64,000 nt of DNA from Teichococcus aestuarii (lineage in GTDB: Bacteria; Pseudomonadota; Alphaproteobacteria; Acetobacterales; Acetobacteraceae): positions 1-64,000 of the forward strand of contig NZ_PDOA01000008.1 in assembly GCF_003116135.1 (NCBI RefSeq), written 5' to 3'. Made by a program: the position numbers and the translations under genes. Under the pieces are notes generated by a model. The model made no database searches and was not told the origin of the DNA. It saw only the letters and a list, made by a program, of their open reading frames with translations. Positions 7,380 to 16,098 of this stretch are shown here, in pieces (position 1 is the first letter of the stretch; each line of letters begins with the position of its first letter).

Positions 7380-8768
7380 TCAGGCCCGGGCGGCGGCCTC
7401 GCCGGCGGCGTGGCCGAGCGCCACGGCGGTCAGCAGGCCATTGCCGGAGAGATAGCCCTCGGCCCGGCTGCCGGAGACGCCGCAGGCGGCGCCGCCCGCC
7501 GCGTAGAGGTTGGGAAAGGGCGTGCCATCGGGGCGTAGCACGCGGGCGGCCTCGTCCACCACCAGCCCGCCCTGGGTGTGGAACAGCGCGCCCGTGACCC
7601 GCACGGCGCGGTAGGGCGGCACCAGCGGCGGCTGATGGGCGAAGCTGCGGCCGAAGCCATCCGTGGCGCCGGCCTGCTTGAGCGCCTCCACCTCTTCCAG
7701 CGTGGCGCGGAGCGCCGCCTCGGGCAGCTTCGTGGCGGCGGCGAGGGCGGCCACGTCCGGCGCGCTCAGCACCACGCCGGCCGCCTCGGCCTGGCGGAAA
7801 TCCTCGAACTGGCGGGCAATGCCGGCGATGCGCTCGTCGAACACGCTCCAGGCGATGCCCTCCGGCTGACGCAGCACCACCGCCGCCTGCTCGGAATAGC
7901 CATGGCTCTCGTCCGAGAAGCGGCGGCCCTCCAGGTTCACCTGGAAGCCGCCCTGGGTGATGGTGGCCCAGGAGATCAGGATGCCGATGGGATGGGCGAC
8001 CGAGCCATGCCCCTGGTGGCCGGAGAGGTGCCGCGTGGCCGCCCCCAGCGCCTCACCCCAGAGCAGCGCCTCGCCCTGGTTGCCGGCATGACCGAAATAC
8101 AGCGCGCCGGCCAGTTGCGGCACATGCTCGGCCACCAGCGCCGGATTGCCGCCATAGCCGTTGCAGGCCAGGATCAGCGCGCCGCAGCCGAGGCGCTCCT
8201 CGCCGCCATCCGGCCGGCGGAAGGCGATGCCGTGGATGCGGCCATCCGCATCGGCGTAGAGATCCGTCACCTGCGCCTCGCACAGGATCTCGGTGCCAGC
8301 GGCCTCGGCCGCCTCGCGCAGCCGGTTGACCAGTTCCTCGCCGGAGCGGCTGGGCAGGCCGTGCATGCGGCAGGCGGAATGGCCGGGGTAGCGGAAATCG
8401 GTGATGACCGAGAAATCCAGCCCGTGCCGGTCCGCCAGCCATTCCAACACCGGGCCGATGCGCGTGGCAATGGCGCGCACCATCGCCGCATCCGGCTCGC
8501 CGCCGGCCTTGGCGAGGATGTCGGCGGCGAAGCGCTCCGGGCTGTCCGCCTCGCCCGCCGCCTGCTGCCAGCGCGTGCCGGGGGCGGGGATCAGCCCGGC
8601 GGAGAGGGCGGTGGAGCCGCGCGGCACCGGGTCGCGCTCCAGCACCAGCACCTCCTGCCCCGCCGCGCGCAGCGCCAGGGCGGCGGTGAGGCCGGCGGCG
8701 CCGGCGCCCACCACCACCACCGGCATCCGCATCTCGAAGCTGGCGTCCTCGGCCGGAAGCACCCTCAT
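7380..8768 (-). CDS. FAD-dependent oxidoreductase, fumarate reductase/succinate dehydrogenase flavoprotein family
   Basis: The 462-residue flavoprotein has an N-terminal dinucleotide motif GAGAAGLTAALALRAAG (about 17-33) ending in LVLERD, and the family's STALSAGLIPAPGT segment (about 50-63). The C-terminal FAD segment contains NLYAAGGAACGVSGSRAEGYLSGNG-type sequence split around 420-445. Relatives oxidise or reduce C=C bonds next to carboxyl groups (fumarate reductase, tricarballylate and 3-ketosteroid dehydrogenases). It is the last gene of the GntR-headed operon, with the ATG at 8768 overlapping the upstream stop as ATGA. The substrate is unknown; a soluble desaturation or reduction step on a dicarboxylate would fit the neighbours. 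Confidence 0.85.
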   Translation of the reverse strand: MRVLPAEDASFEMRMPVVVVGAGAAGLTAALALRAAGQEVLVLERDPVPRGSTALSAGLIPAPGTRWQQAAGEADSPERFAADILAKAGGEPDAAMVRAIATRIGPVLEWLADRHGLDFSVITDFRYPGHSACRMHGLPSRSGEELVNRLREAAEAAGTEILCEAQVTDLYADADGRIHGIAFRRPDGGEERLGCGALILACNGYGGNPALVAEHVPQLAGALYFGHAGNQGEALLWGEALGAATRHLSGHQGHGSVAHPIGILISWATITQGGFQVNLEGRRFSDESHGYSEQAAVVLRQPEGIAWSVFDERIAGIARQFEDFRQAEAAGVVLSAPDVAALAAATKLPEAALRATLEEVEALKQAGATDGFGRSFAHQPPLVPPYRAVRVTGALFHTQGGLVVDEAARVLRPDGTPFPNLYAAGGAACGVSGSRAEGYLSGNGLLTAVALGHAAGEAAARA

Positions 8769-9379
8769 GCCGCGCGCACCTCGTCCAGCGCCTGCGCGAT
8801 GCTGGCGATGCGGCAGACCGGCCGCAGCGCGGCGATGGCGGTGGCATGGGTCTCGGCGCCGAAGGCGGCGCAGCCATCCTCCAGCACGGTCACGTCCATG
8901 TCCCGCACATGCGCGTCCCGCACCGTGGAGGCGACGCCGCCATTGGTGACGATGCCGGCCACCAGCAGCCGCCGGATGCCCGCCTTGCGCAGCACCCATT
9001 CCAGCCGCGTCATGTAGAAGGCGGAATAGGCCAGCTTCTCTACCGAGAGATCGGCCGGCTGCAATTCGTCCACGAGCTGGTGGCCCCAGGCGCCGGGGCA
9101 GAAATCGCCCTTCCGCAGGAAGGGCCGCAGCGCCTTCAGGTGCGGCGAGATCATCGGCTCGCCGCCCTTGCCCGGCACCAGGGTGAACTGGGTGGAGACC
9201 ACCCAGCCGCCCTTCGCGCGCAGCGCCTCGGCCAGCGGCTTCAGCCTGCCCGGCAGGGCGGCGATGGCGGGGTCGCCCTGGCCGCCGCGCGCATAGGCGC
9301 CCTCGGGGTGGATGAAGTCGTTCTGCAGATCGACGATCAGCAGGGCGGTCTCGGTGACCGGGACAGGCTCGTGGCTCAT
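8765..9379 (-). CDS. isochorismatase-fold hydrolase with glycine in place of the nucleophilic cysteine
   Basis: The 204-residue protein has the complete isochorismatase/cysteine-hydrolase fold. The acidic residue D17 (LLIVDLQNDF) and the lysine K115 (VEKLAYSAF) of the usual triad are present. The nucleophile position, normally T-N-x-C-V in amidases such as RutB or nicotinamidase, reads T-N-G-G-V with G148. True isochorismatases such as EntB also lack this cysteine, so the enzyme is unlikely to work as a thiol amidase. The ATG at 9379 comes after a short duplicated segment that separates it from the hyuA stop. In the operon it may hydrolyse a product of the HyuAB step by another mechanism. Confidence 0.85.
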   Translation of the reverse strand: MSHEPVPVTETALLIVDLQNDFIHPEGAYARGGQGDPAIAALPGRLKPLAEALRAKGGWVVSTQFTLVPGKGGEPMISPHLKALRPFLRKGDFCPGAWGHQLVDELQPADLSVEKLAYSAFYMTRLEWVLRKAGIRRLLVAGIVTNGGVASTVRDAHVRDMDVTVLEDGCAAFGAETHATAIAALRPVCRIASIAQALDEVRAA

Positions 9380-9419
9380 GCCGCGCGCTCCACGTCGCGG
9401 CTCATGCCGCGCGTTCCAC
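9373..9419. repeat. imperfect 21-bp direct repeat at the hyuA/isochorismatase junction
   Basis: Copies at 9373-9393 and 9399-9419 match at 20 of 21 positions with a 26-base period. Each copy contains a CAT (minus-strand ATG) and codes for the same residues V-E-R-A-A that end HyuA. The duplication created a nine-codon minus-strand ORF starting at 9405 and moved the isochorismatase start away from the usual ATGA overlap. Confidence 0.8.
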
Positions 9420-11456
9420 AATGACGTTGCCGAGGCGATCGACCCGCGCCACCAGGCCGGGATCGACCACGGTGGTGGCGTCCGGCTGCTCCAGGATGGC
9501 CGGGCCGGGGATGGTGGCGCCCTCCGGCAGTTCCAGCCGGGCATAGATGGCGGTGTCGTGCCAGGCGCCGCCGAACCAGACGGGGCGGCTGCCGCGCCGC
9601 GCGCCCTCCACCGTGGCCTCCTTCTCCGGCGCCAGCAGGCCGAGGTCGAAGCGCGGCCGCCGGCCGATCGCCGCCGTGCGGAGATTGACGATGCGCACGC
9701 CGAGGCCGGGCAGCAGGCGGGAGAAGCTGGTCTGGTAGGCACGCTCGAAGGCCTCGTGCACGATGGCGCGGGTCAGCCCCGTGCTACCGCCCTGCACCGC
9801 GACCGGCAGCGGCACGGCGACGGTGTGGGTCTGGCCGGCATAGTGCATGTCCAGCTCGAACACCGTGTCGATCCGCTCGACGGCGAGGCCGGCGGCCTCC
9901 ACCACGGCGCGGGCGGCGGCGGCCTCCGCCACCATGCGGCGGTCGAGCGCCGCCTCGTCCATCGCCTCCAGCGTCAGGTTCACCGTCTGCACCTGGTCGT
10001 GCCGGATGTCGGCGATGACGCAGCCCAGCGCGGAGGTGACGCCGGGGAAGCGCGGCACCAGCGCCGCCTTCAGCCCGACCTCGCGGATCAGCGCGCCCGT
10101 GTGCAGCGCGCCGCCGCCGCCGAAGGGCACGACCGCGAAGCGCGAGGGATCATGCCCACGCTCGATGGAGACGAGCCGGATGGCCCCCGCCATGCGCGCA
10201 TTGGCGACCCGCAGGATGGCCTCCGCCGCCGCCATGGCATCGAGGCCGAGCGGCGCGCCCACATGCGCCAGGATGGCCGCCTTCGCCGCCTCCACATCCA
10301 GGCGCGCGAGCTTGCCGCCGATCGGCCGCTCGGCGTTGATGCGGCCAAGCACGACATTGGCATCCGTCAGCGTGGGCCGGGTGTTGCCCTGGCCGTAGCA
10401 GACCGGGCCGGGCCGGGAGCCGGCGCTCTCCGGCCCCACCTGCAGCAGCCCGCCGGCATCGACATGGGCAATGGAACCGCCGCCGGCGCCGATGGTGCTG
10501 ATCTCGATCATCGGCGTGCGGATGACCAGGCCGAAATCGATGGTGGTCTGCGCCGCCAGCGCCGTGCCGCCCCCCACCACCAGCGAGACGTCGAAGGAGG
10601 TGCCGCCGAGATCGCCGGTGATGACATCGGGGAAGCCGGCCTCGCGCGCGATGGCGGCGGCGGCGATGACGCCCGCCGCCGGCCCGGAGAGCGCCGTGCG
10701 CACCGGCAGCCGCCGCGCCGTGGCGGTGGACATGACGCCGCCATTGGATTGCACGATGTGGAACCGGCCGCCGAAGCCCTCGCCCGCCAGGGCCGCGTCC
10801 AGCTTGCCGAGATAGCTGCCGACGACGGGCTGGAGGTAGGCGTTCAGCGCCGTGGTGGAGGTGCGCTCGAACTCGCGGATCTCTGGCAGGATCTGGCTGG
10901 AACAGGCGATGGCCTCGCCGGGCCAGACCGCGCGCGCCGCCGCCAGCGCCGCCTGCTCGTTGGCCGGGTTGGCGTAGGCGTTGATGAAGACGATGGCCAG
11001 CGCCTCGGCGCCTTGGGCGACGAGAGTGCGCACCGCCGCCTGCACCTCGGCCGGATCGACCGCCGCGCGGATGGAGCCATCGGCCAGGGTTCGCTCGGCC
11101 ACCTCCAGCCGCATGTCCCGATCCACAACTGGAAGAAAATCGCCCCAGAGGCCCCAGGTGTGCAGGCGGTCGCGGCGGCGCATCTCCAGCACGTCGCGGA
11201 AGCCGCGCGTGGTGATGAGGCCGACCTTCGCGCCCTTGCGCTCCAGCAGCGCATTGGTGCCGACGGTGGTGCCATGCACCACCGAGGCCAGCTGCGCCAC
11301 GGGGCCGAAGCTCTTCAGACCATCGAGGAAGCCCACCGCCTCGTCGCCGCGGTTGGAGGGCACCTTGGCGGTGCGGAAGCGGCCCGCCGCCTCGTCGTAG
11401 CAGAACAGGTCGGTGAAGGTGCCGCCGACATCGACGCCGACAATGGTCGCGCTCAT
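9402..11456 (-). CDS. hyuA: hydantoinase/oxoprolinase subunit A (HyuA family)
   Basis: The 684-residue subunit belongs to the ATP-dependent hydantoinase/5-oxoprolinase/acetone carboxylase A family. It starts with the actin-like ATPase motif VGVDVGGTFTDLFCYD (about 5-20), followed by VVHGTTVGTNALLERKGAKVGLITT split around 60-84, and GDLGGTSFDVSL (about 285-296), all diagnostic. With HyuB it normally opens cyclic amides such as 5-oxoproline or N-methylhydantoin at the cost of ATP. The ATG at 11456 overlaps the hyuB stop (ATGA). The ring substrate here is unknown. The family also includes acetophenone and acetone carboxylase subunits, but no third carboxylase subunit is nearby. Confidence 0.9.
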   Translation of the reverse strand: MSATIVGVDVGGTFTDLFCYDEAAGRFRTAKVPSNRGDEAVGFLDGLKSFGPVAQLASVVHGTTVGTNALLERKGAKVGLITTRGFRDVLEMRRRDRLHTWGLWGDFLPVVDRDMRLEVAERTLADGSIRAAVDPAEVQAAVRTLVAQGAEALAIVFINAYANPANEQAALAAARAVWPGEAIACSSQILPEIREFERTSTTALNAYLQPVVGSYLGKLDAALAGEGFGGRFHIVQSNGGVMSTATARRLPVRTALSGPAAGVIAAAAIAREAGFPDVITGDLGGTSFDVSLVVGGGTALAAQTTIDFGLVIRTPMIEISTIGAGGGSIAHVDAGGLLQVGPESAGSRPGPVCYGQGNTRPTLTDANVVLGRINAERPIGGKLARLDVEAAKAAILAHVGAPLGLDAMAAAEAILRVANARMAGAIRLVSIERGHDPSRFAVVPFGGGGALHTGALIREVGLKAALVPRFPGVTSALGCVIADIRHDQVQTVNLTLEAMDEAALDRRMVAEAAAARAVVEAAGLAVERIDTVFELDMHYAGQTHTVAVPLPVAVQGGSTGLTRAIVHEAFERAYQTSFSRLLPGLGVRIVNLRTAAIGRRPRFDLGLLAPEKEATVEGARRGSRPVWFGGAWHDTAIYARLELPEGATIPGPAILEQPDATTVVDPGLVARVDRLGNVIVERAA

Positions 11457-13105
11457 GCCGCGCCTCCCTCCGTCACGTAGCCAAGCCGGCGGTCGCGCGC
11501 GGCCTTTCGCGGGTCGCGCCGCGCCGGGTCGCCCCAGCCGCCGCCGCCAGGGGTTTCGAGCGTCACGCTGTGCCCCGCCTTCAGCGCGATATCGGTGATC
11601 TTGGAGACCATGGGCGGGTTGTGCGCGCCCTGCTCGTCCGTCCAGGTGAAGCGGTTCAGCGCGGCGGGCGTGCCGCCGGTGACGCCGAAGGGCGCCGCCT
11701 TGCCGCGCTCGCCCAGCAGCGAGACCCGCGCATCGGTCAGCGGCTCGATCTCGTAGACCGCACCGAGGCCGCCGCGATTCTCGCCCTGGCCGGCGGAATC
11801 CGGCCGCAGCGCCCATTGCCGGAACAGCACCGGATAGGCGGCCTCGAGGATCTCCACCGGCGGGATGGTGGCGGTGGAGATGGGGTTGTTGGCGTGGCTC
11901 AGGCCATCGCTCTCCGGGTTGCCGCCGAGGCCGCCGCCAAAGAACGAAAACATCACCCAGCGCGAGCCATCCAGGCGGTGCCCGGCGAGCGAGAGCGCGT
12001 TGATGGTGCCGAAGGGCGCCGCCGTGGCGCGGGCGGGATCGGCCTTGGCGAGCGCGCCGAAGATGACGCCGATCAGGCGCAGGATGGTCTCGGTGTAGCC
12101 GGCCACCGGGCGCGGCGCCGTGGCGCCGAGCAGCGTCGTCTCCGGCACGGTGAAGGCGATGGGGCGCAGGCACCCCGCATTGGCCGGCACCTCGGTGAAG
12201 ACATGCTTCAGCGCCACGTAGCAGGCGGCGATGGCGGTGGAGCGGGCGATGTTCACCGGCCCCTGCACCGGCGGCGAGGAGCGCGAGAAATCCAGCGCCA
12301 TCGTCTCGCCCTCGATGGTGAGGTCGAGCGCGATGGTCAGCGTCTCGTCGGTGATGCCGTCATTGTCCAGCACATCCTCGAAGCTGTAGCGCCCATCCGG
12401 CAGGGCACGGATGGCGGCGCGCATCAGCGCCTCGGCGCGCTCCGAGAAGGCGGCGAAGGCCTGGGCGACCGTGGCCTCGCCATACTCGTCGAGCAGCGCG
12501 GCGAAGCGCCGCCCGCCGAGGTCGAGCGCGTTGATCTGGCCGTTCAGGTCGCCCCAGTTGGAGTCCGGCACGCGGGAATTGGCGGCGAGGATGTCCAGCA
12601 GGTCCTGGTTCATCCGCCCCTCGGTCATCAGCCGCACGGGGGGGATGCGGACGCCTTCCTGGAAGCTCTCCGTGGCCTTGGGGTTGTAGCCGCCGGGCAC
12701 GTTGCCGCCGATATCGAGCCAGTGGCCGACCGAGGCCATCCAGCAGAACAGCCGCCCCTCGCGGAAGACCGGGCGCACCAGGCGGAAATCGTTGAGATGC
12801 GTGCCGCCGTCATAGGGGTCGTTGAACAGGAAGGTGTCGCCCTCCCGCACGCCGCCGGAGGCCGCCACCTTGTCGATCACCGCCTTCACCGCGAAGGCCA
12901 TGGCGCCGACGAAGATGGGCAGGCCATTGGCACCCTGCACCAGCGTCTCGCCCGTCTCGGCATGGTAGAAACCGTGGCAGGCGTCGCGCGCCTCGGCGAT
13001 GATCGGGTTGAAGGCGGAGCGGTAGAGGGTCGCGTCCATCTCGTCCGCGATCTGCTCCAGCCGCCCCTTCAGGATGGCGAGGGTAACAGGGTCGATCGCG
13101 CTCAC
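11453..13105 (-). CDS. hyuB: hydantoinase/oxoprolinase subunit B (HyuB family)
   Basis: The 550-residue subunit begins MSAIDPVTLAILKGRLEQ, the classic HyuB start (x-D-P-V-T-L-x-I-L-x-x-x-L). Other family segments include NDPYDGGTHLND (about 90-101) and WLDIGGNVPGGYNP (about 120-134). The C-terminal glycine-rich end ETPGGGGWGDP (about 520-530) is also typical. It is the catalytic partner of HyuA for ring opening of cyclic amides. It overlaps the next gene on both sides by ATGA, showing tight operon structure. Length is normal and no motif appears lost. Confidence 0.92.
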   Translation of the reverse strand: MSAIDPVTLAILKGRLEQIADEMDATLYRSAFNPIIAEARDACHGFYHAETGETLVQGANGLPIFVGAMAFAVKAVIDKVAASGGVREGDTFLFNDPYDGGTHLNDFRLVRPVFREGRLFCWMASVGHWLDIGGNVPGGYNPKATESFQEGVRIPPVRLMTEGRMNQDLLDILAANSRVPDSNWGDLNGQINALDLGGRRFAALLDEYGEATVAQAFAAFSERAEALMRAAIRALPDGRYSFEDVLDNDGITDETLTIALDLTIEGETMALDFSRSSPPVQGPVNIARSTAIAACYVALKHVFTEVPANAGCLRPIAFTVPETTLLGATAPRPVAGYTETILRLIGVIFGALAKADPARATAAPFGTINALSLAGHRLDGSRWVMFSFFGGGLGGNPESDGLSHANNPISTATIPPVEILEAAYPVLFRQWALRPDSAGQGENRGGLGAVYEIEPLTDARVSLLGERGKAAPFGVTGGTPAALNRFTWTDEQGAHNPPMVSKITDIALKAGHSVTLETPGGGGWGDPARRDPRKAARDRRLGYVTEGGAA

Positions 13106-13983
13106 GCCGCGCCCTCCTTGCCTTCGAACTTCGCGTAGGTCTCGCCCAGGGCCAGCATCTCCGGCGTGCCGATCAACCCGTTCAGCGCGCCGAAATCGAA
13201 CATGCGGCCGGCGAAGGGCTGGTTGCTGCCATGCGCCGCCAGCGAGGCGTAGTAGTCGCGCGCCGTGTGGGCGAGGGCGCGCACGATGCCGCCGGGGAAG
13301 ATGACGAGGCGGAAGCCCATCCCGCCCAGCTCACCGGCGGTGGAGATCGGCGTGTCGCCACCCTCGACCATATTGGCCAGCAGCGGCCGGACGCCGCCCA
13401 GCTCGGCAGCGATGCGGCCGAGCTGCTCGCGCGAGCGCGGCGCCTCGACAAAGAGCACATCGGCCCCGGCCTCGGCGTAGAGGCGGGCGCGCTCCAGCGC
13501 GGCCTCCATGCCCTCCACCGCCACGGCGTCGGTGCGGGCGATGATCAGCGTCTCGCGGCTGTGGCGGGCATCGACGGCGGCCTTGATCTTGCCGGCCATC
13601 TCGCCCGCGCCGATCAGCGACTTGCCCTGCAGGTGGCCGCAGCGCTTGGGCAGGGTCTGGTCCTCGAGCTGCAGCGCCGTGGCGCCGGCGCGCTCGAACA
13701 GCCGCACCGTGCGCTGCGTGTTCAGCGCGTTGCCATAGCCATTGTCGGCATCGACGACGAGCGGCACATCCACGCGGTCGCGGATCAGCCCGACCGTCTC
13801 GGCCACCTCGGTCATCGAGACCAGGCCGATATCGGGCCGGCCGAGGCGCGTATAGGCGATGGCCGCGCCGGAGACGTAGAGCGCCTGGAAGCCGGCCATC
13901 ACGGCCAGGCTCGCGGTCAGCGCGTCATAGACGCCGGGCGCCACCACGGCGGCGGGGCCGGCCAGTTCTTCTCGCAGGCTCAT
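13102..13983 (-). CDS. isocitrate lyase/PEP mutase superfamily lyase (methylisocitrate/dimethylmalate lyase-like)
   Basis: The 293-residue TIM-barrel protein carries VDADNGYGNALN (about 78-89) for metal binding and PKRCGHLQGKS (about 112-122). The catalytic cysteine, C115, lies in the K-R-C-G-H loop, the signature of C-C bond lyases such as 2-methylisocitrate lyase and 2,3-dimethylmalate lyase and absent from oxaloacetate decarboxylases and mutases of the same family. It should cleave a 2-alkyl malate or isocitrate-type acid to pyruvate (or glyoxylate) plus a small acid. Neighbours are a PrpD-family protein and, across the divergent promoter, LeuCD, which together could make its substrate. 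Confidence 0.87.
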   Translation of the reverse strand: MSLREELAGPAAVVAPGVYDALTASLAVMAGFQALYVSGAAIAYTRLGRPDIGLVSMTEVAETVGLIRDRVDVPLVVDADNGYGNALNTQRTVRLFERAGATALQLEDQTLPKRCGHLQGKSLIGAGEMAGKIKAAVDARHSRETLIIARTDAVAVEGMEAALERARLYAEAGADVLFVEAPRSREQLGRIAAELGGVRPLLANMVEGGDTPISTAGELGGMGFRLVIFPGGIVRALAHTARDYYASLAAHGSNQPFAGRMFDFGALNGLIGTPEMLALGETYAKFEGKEGAA

Positions 13984-15389
13984 CAGGAAGCGCTCCGCGG
14001 CGGGGCCGCCAGCAAGGGCAGCAGGCGGGAAAGCCCACCGGGCTCCTCCACCGCCTCGACCGCCGTGATCAGGGTCTCCGCCGCGGCCTCGCCCCAGACG
14101 GGCGCGGCCATCTCGCGGAACTTGGCGAGGATGTCCTCGCGCGCATAGGGGTCCTCGGTGTCGCCCCGGTTGGTCAGCACCTCGGCGCGGTGGGTGCTGC
14201 CGTCGCGCAGCGTCACCGTCAGGCGCGCCGGGCGCAGGCCGGGGAGCTGCGCGGTCAGCGCCGCATCCTCCCGCACCGTGACGCGCGCGGCGAGGTCGCG
14301 CACCGCCTCGTCCCGCAGGGCGGGCGGGCGGAAGGCGGGCACGCTGGCGCCGCCATGCACCAGCGCCGTGGCGAGCGCGAAGGGGATGGAGAACTTGGCC
14401 GAGAGCATGTTGCGCGGCTGGGGCAGATCAAGCTGCGCGGCCCAGACATAGGTCTCCACCGCGATGGCCGCCACATCCGCAGCGCGCAGCCCGGGCAGCC
14501 GGGCGCTGATCTCGCCCAGCGCGTCCAGCGCGCCATGGGTGTAGCGGCAGGCGGCATGGCGCTTGAAGTAGTTGCGGGCGATCTCCCAGCGCGTGCCGAG
14601 CTGCTCGGTCATGGCGGCGGGCGAGAACTCCTCGGCGATGATGCCGCCATAGACGGCGCCGATGCCGTCCGTCTCGCCGGTGAAGCCGGCGGCGGCCAAG
14701 TCCCAGGCCATCAGCCCGAGCTGGTTGGAGAAGCCGGCATAGGCGTTGCGCACCGTGGCCCCCTCCAGCATCGTCCGGCGGCTGGTGGAGAGGCCGAGGC
14801 TGGAGGCGATGTTCAGCCCCTGGATGATGGTCTCCGCATCCGCGCCATGCAGATGCGCGGCCGAGAGGAAGGCGCCGACCGTGCCCCAGGTGCCGTGCGG
14901 ATGCATTGTCACGCGCAGCTTGCTGGCGATGCCGATGCGCGCGCCCATCTCGTAGCCGAGGATGATGGCGCCGAGCAGGGCGCGCCCATCCTTCGGCGCG
15001 GCGGCCAGCGCCGCCGGCACCACATGGATGGCGGGGTGGCCGCGCGCATACTGGTTGCCCTCGTCCAGCTCCAGCATGACGCCGGCGGTGCCGTTGGCGA
15101 AGGCGGCGAGCAGCGGCGGCAAGGCGCGGCCGGCACCGATGACGGCGGCCGCGCCGCCGCCCGCGTAGTTCGGCCGCGCCAGCAATGCGCGCAGCTCCGG
15201 CTCCTGCATGCCGGCGGCGATGACGCCGATGCTGTCCAGCAGCACCAGCCGGGCGCGGGCGAGCACCTCCGGCGGCAGGCCACCGGGATCGAAGCCGGCG
15301 GCGAAGCGGCCCCATTCGGCCAGCCATGCGGGGCGTTCCTGGCGCAGCAGCACGGAAGCCGGCTGCACGCCGGGCGTGACAATGCTCAT
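13983..15389 (-). CDS. MmgE/PrpD family protein
   Basis: The 468-residue protein belongs to the MmgE/PrpD family, whose known members include 2-methylcitrate dehydratase and cis-aconitate decarboxylase, while most are uncharacterised. Recognisable segments are the helical N-terminus ending LDSIGVIAAGMQEPEL (about 50-65), a G-H-P-A-I-H-V-V-P-A-A-L-A-A segment near 115, a H-P-H-G-T-W-G-T-V-G-A segment near 155 and K-R-H-A-A-C-R-Y-T-H-G near 275. The ATG at 15389 was chosen because the longer frame runs into livF. The stop overlaps the lyase ATG by one base (TGATG). A dehydratase-lyase pair as in the methylcitrate cycle is suggested, though prpC is absent. Confidence 0.87.
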   Translation of the reverse strand: MSIVTPGVQPASVLLRQERPAWLAEWGRFAAGFDPGGLPPEVLARARLVLLDSIGVIAAGMQEPELRALLARPNYAGGGAAAVIGAGRALPPLLAAFANGTAGVMLELDEGNQYARGHPAIHVVPAALAAAPKDGRALLGAIILGYEMGARIGIASKLRVTMHPHGTWGTVGAFLSAAHLHGADAETIIQGLNIASSLGLSTSRRTMLEGATVRNAYAGFSNQLGLMAWDLAAAGFTGETDGIGAVYGGIIAEEFSPAAMTEQLGTRWEIARNYFKRHAACRYTHGALDALGEISARLPGLRAADVAAIAVETYVWAAQLDLPQPRNMLSAKFSIPFALATALVHGGASVPAFRPPALRDEAVRDLAARVTVREDAALTAQLPGLRPARLTVTLRDGSTHRAEVLTNRGDTEDPYAREDILAKFREMAAPVWGEAAAETLITAVEAVEEPGGLSRLLPLLAAPPRSAS

Positions 15390-15396
15390 CGTGACC

Positions 15397-16098
15397 TCAC
15401 ATGCCGAGATAGGCGCGGCGCAGCTCAGGGTTGTCGCGCACCGCATCCGCCGTGCCGGAGAGGGCGAACTGCCCGTTCTCCAGGATGTAGGCGCGGGCGG
15501 CGACCTCGAGCGACTGCACCACATTCTGCTCGACCAGCAGGATGGGAAGCCCGTCGGCGTTGAGCCGGCGGATCAGGGCGAACATCTCCTCGACGAGCAG
15601 CGGCGAGAGGCCGAGCGAGGGCTCGTCGAGGATGAGGAGGCGGGGCTCGGCCATCATGCCGCGGCCGATGGCGAGCATCTGCTGCTCGCCGCCCGAGAGG
15701 GTGCCGGCGGCCTGGGCCATGCGCTCGCGCAGGCGGGGGAAGGTGGCGAAGACGCGCTCCAGGTTCCGCGCGCGGCGCGGCTTGCCACGCCGGTAGCTGC
15801 CAAGCTCCAGATTCTCGCGCACGCTCATGTTGGGGAAGATCTTGCGCCCCTCGGGCACATGGATCAGCCCGGCGGCGACGATGGCATCCGGCGCGGCGCG
15901 GTCGATGCGCTGGCCGTCGAACAGGATCTCGCCGGCGCGCACCGGCACCACGCCGGAGAGCACCTTGTTCAGCGTCGTCTTGCCGACGCCATTGGCGCCG
16001 AGCACGGCGACGATCTCGCCGGCGGAGACTGCCATGTCGAGGCCGCGCAGGACCTCGACGCCGCCACAGCCGGCGCGCAGGCCGCGGATCTCAAGCAT
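15397..16098 (-). CDS. livF: LIV-type ABC importer ATPase LivF
   Basis: The 233-residue ATPase has Walker A GANGVGKT (about 35-42), the LivF-typical VPEGRKIFPNMSVRENLELG (about 92-111), signature LSGGEQQML and Walker B LLILDEP. It powers branched-chain-amino-acid-type (HAAT) uptake with LivG. The ATG at 16098 lies inside the end of livG, so the two are coupled. Together with livG, livM, livH and a binding protein it forms a complete importer. In catabolic operons such transporters often carry aromatic acids, amides or dicarboxylates rather than leucine, so the substrate should follow from the enzymes downstream. Confidence 0.9.
   Translation of the reverse strand: MLEIRGLRAGCGGVEVLRGLDMAVSAGEIVAVLGANGVGKTTLNKVLSGVVPVRAGEILFDGQRIDRAAPDAIVAAGLIHVPEGRKIFPNMSVRENLELGSYRRGKPRRARNLERVFATFPRLRERMAQAAGTLSGGEQQMLAIGRGMMAEPRLLILDEPSLGLSPLLVEEMFALIRRLNADGLPILLVEQNVVQSLEVAARAYILENGQFALSGTADAVRDNPELRRAYLGM

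Noticed and set aside
9376-9405. Nine-codon ORF between hyuA and the isochorismatase-like gene
   Set aside because: Explained as a by-product of the 26-base period duplication; no evidence of an independent product.
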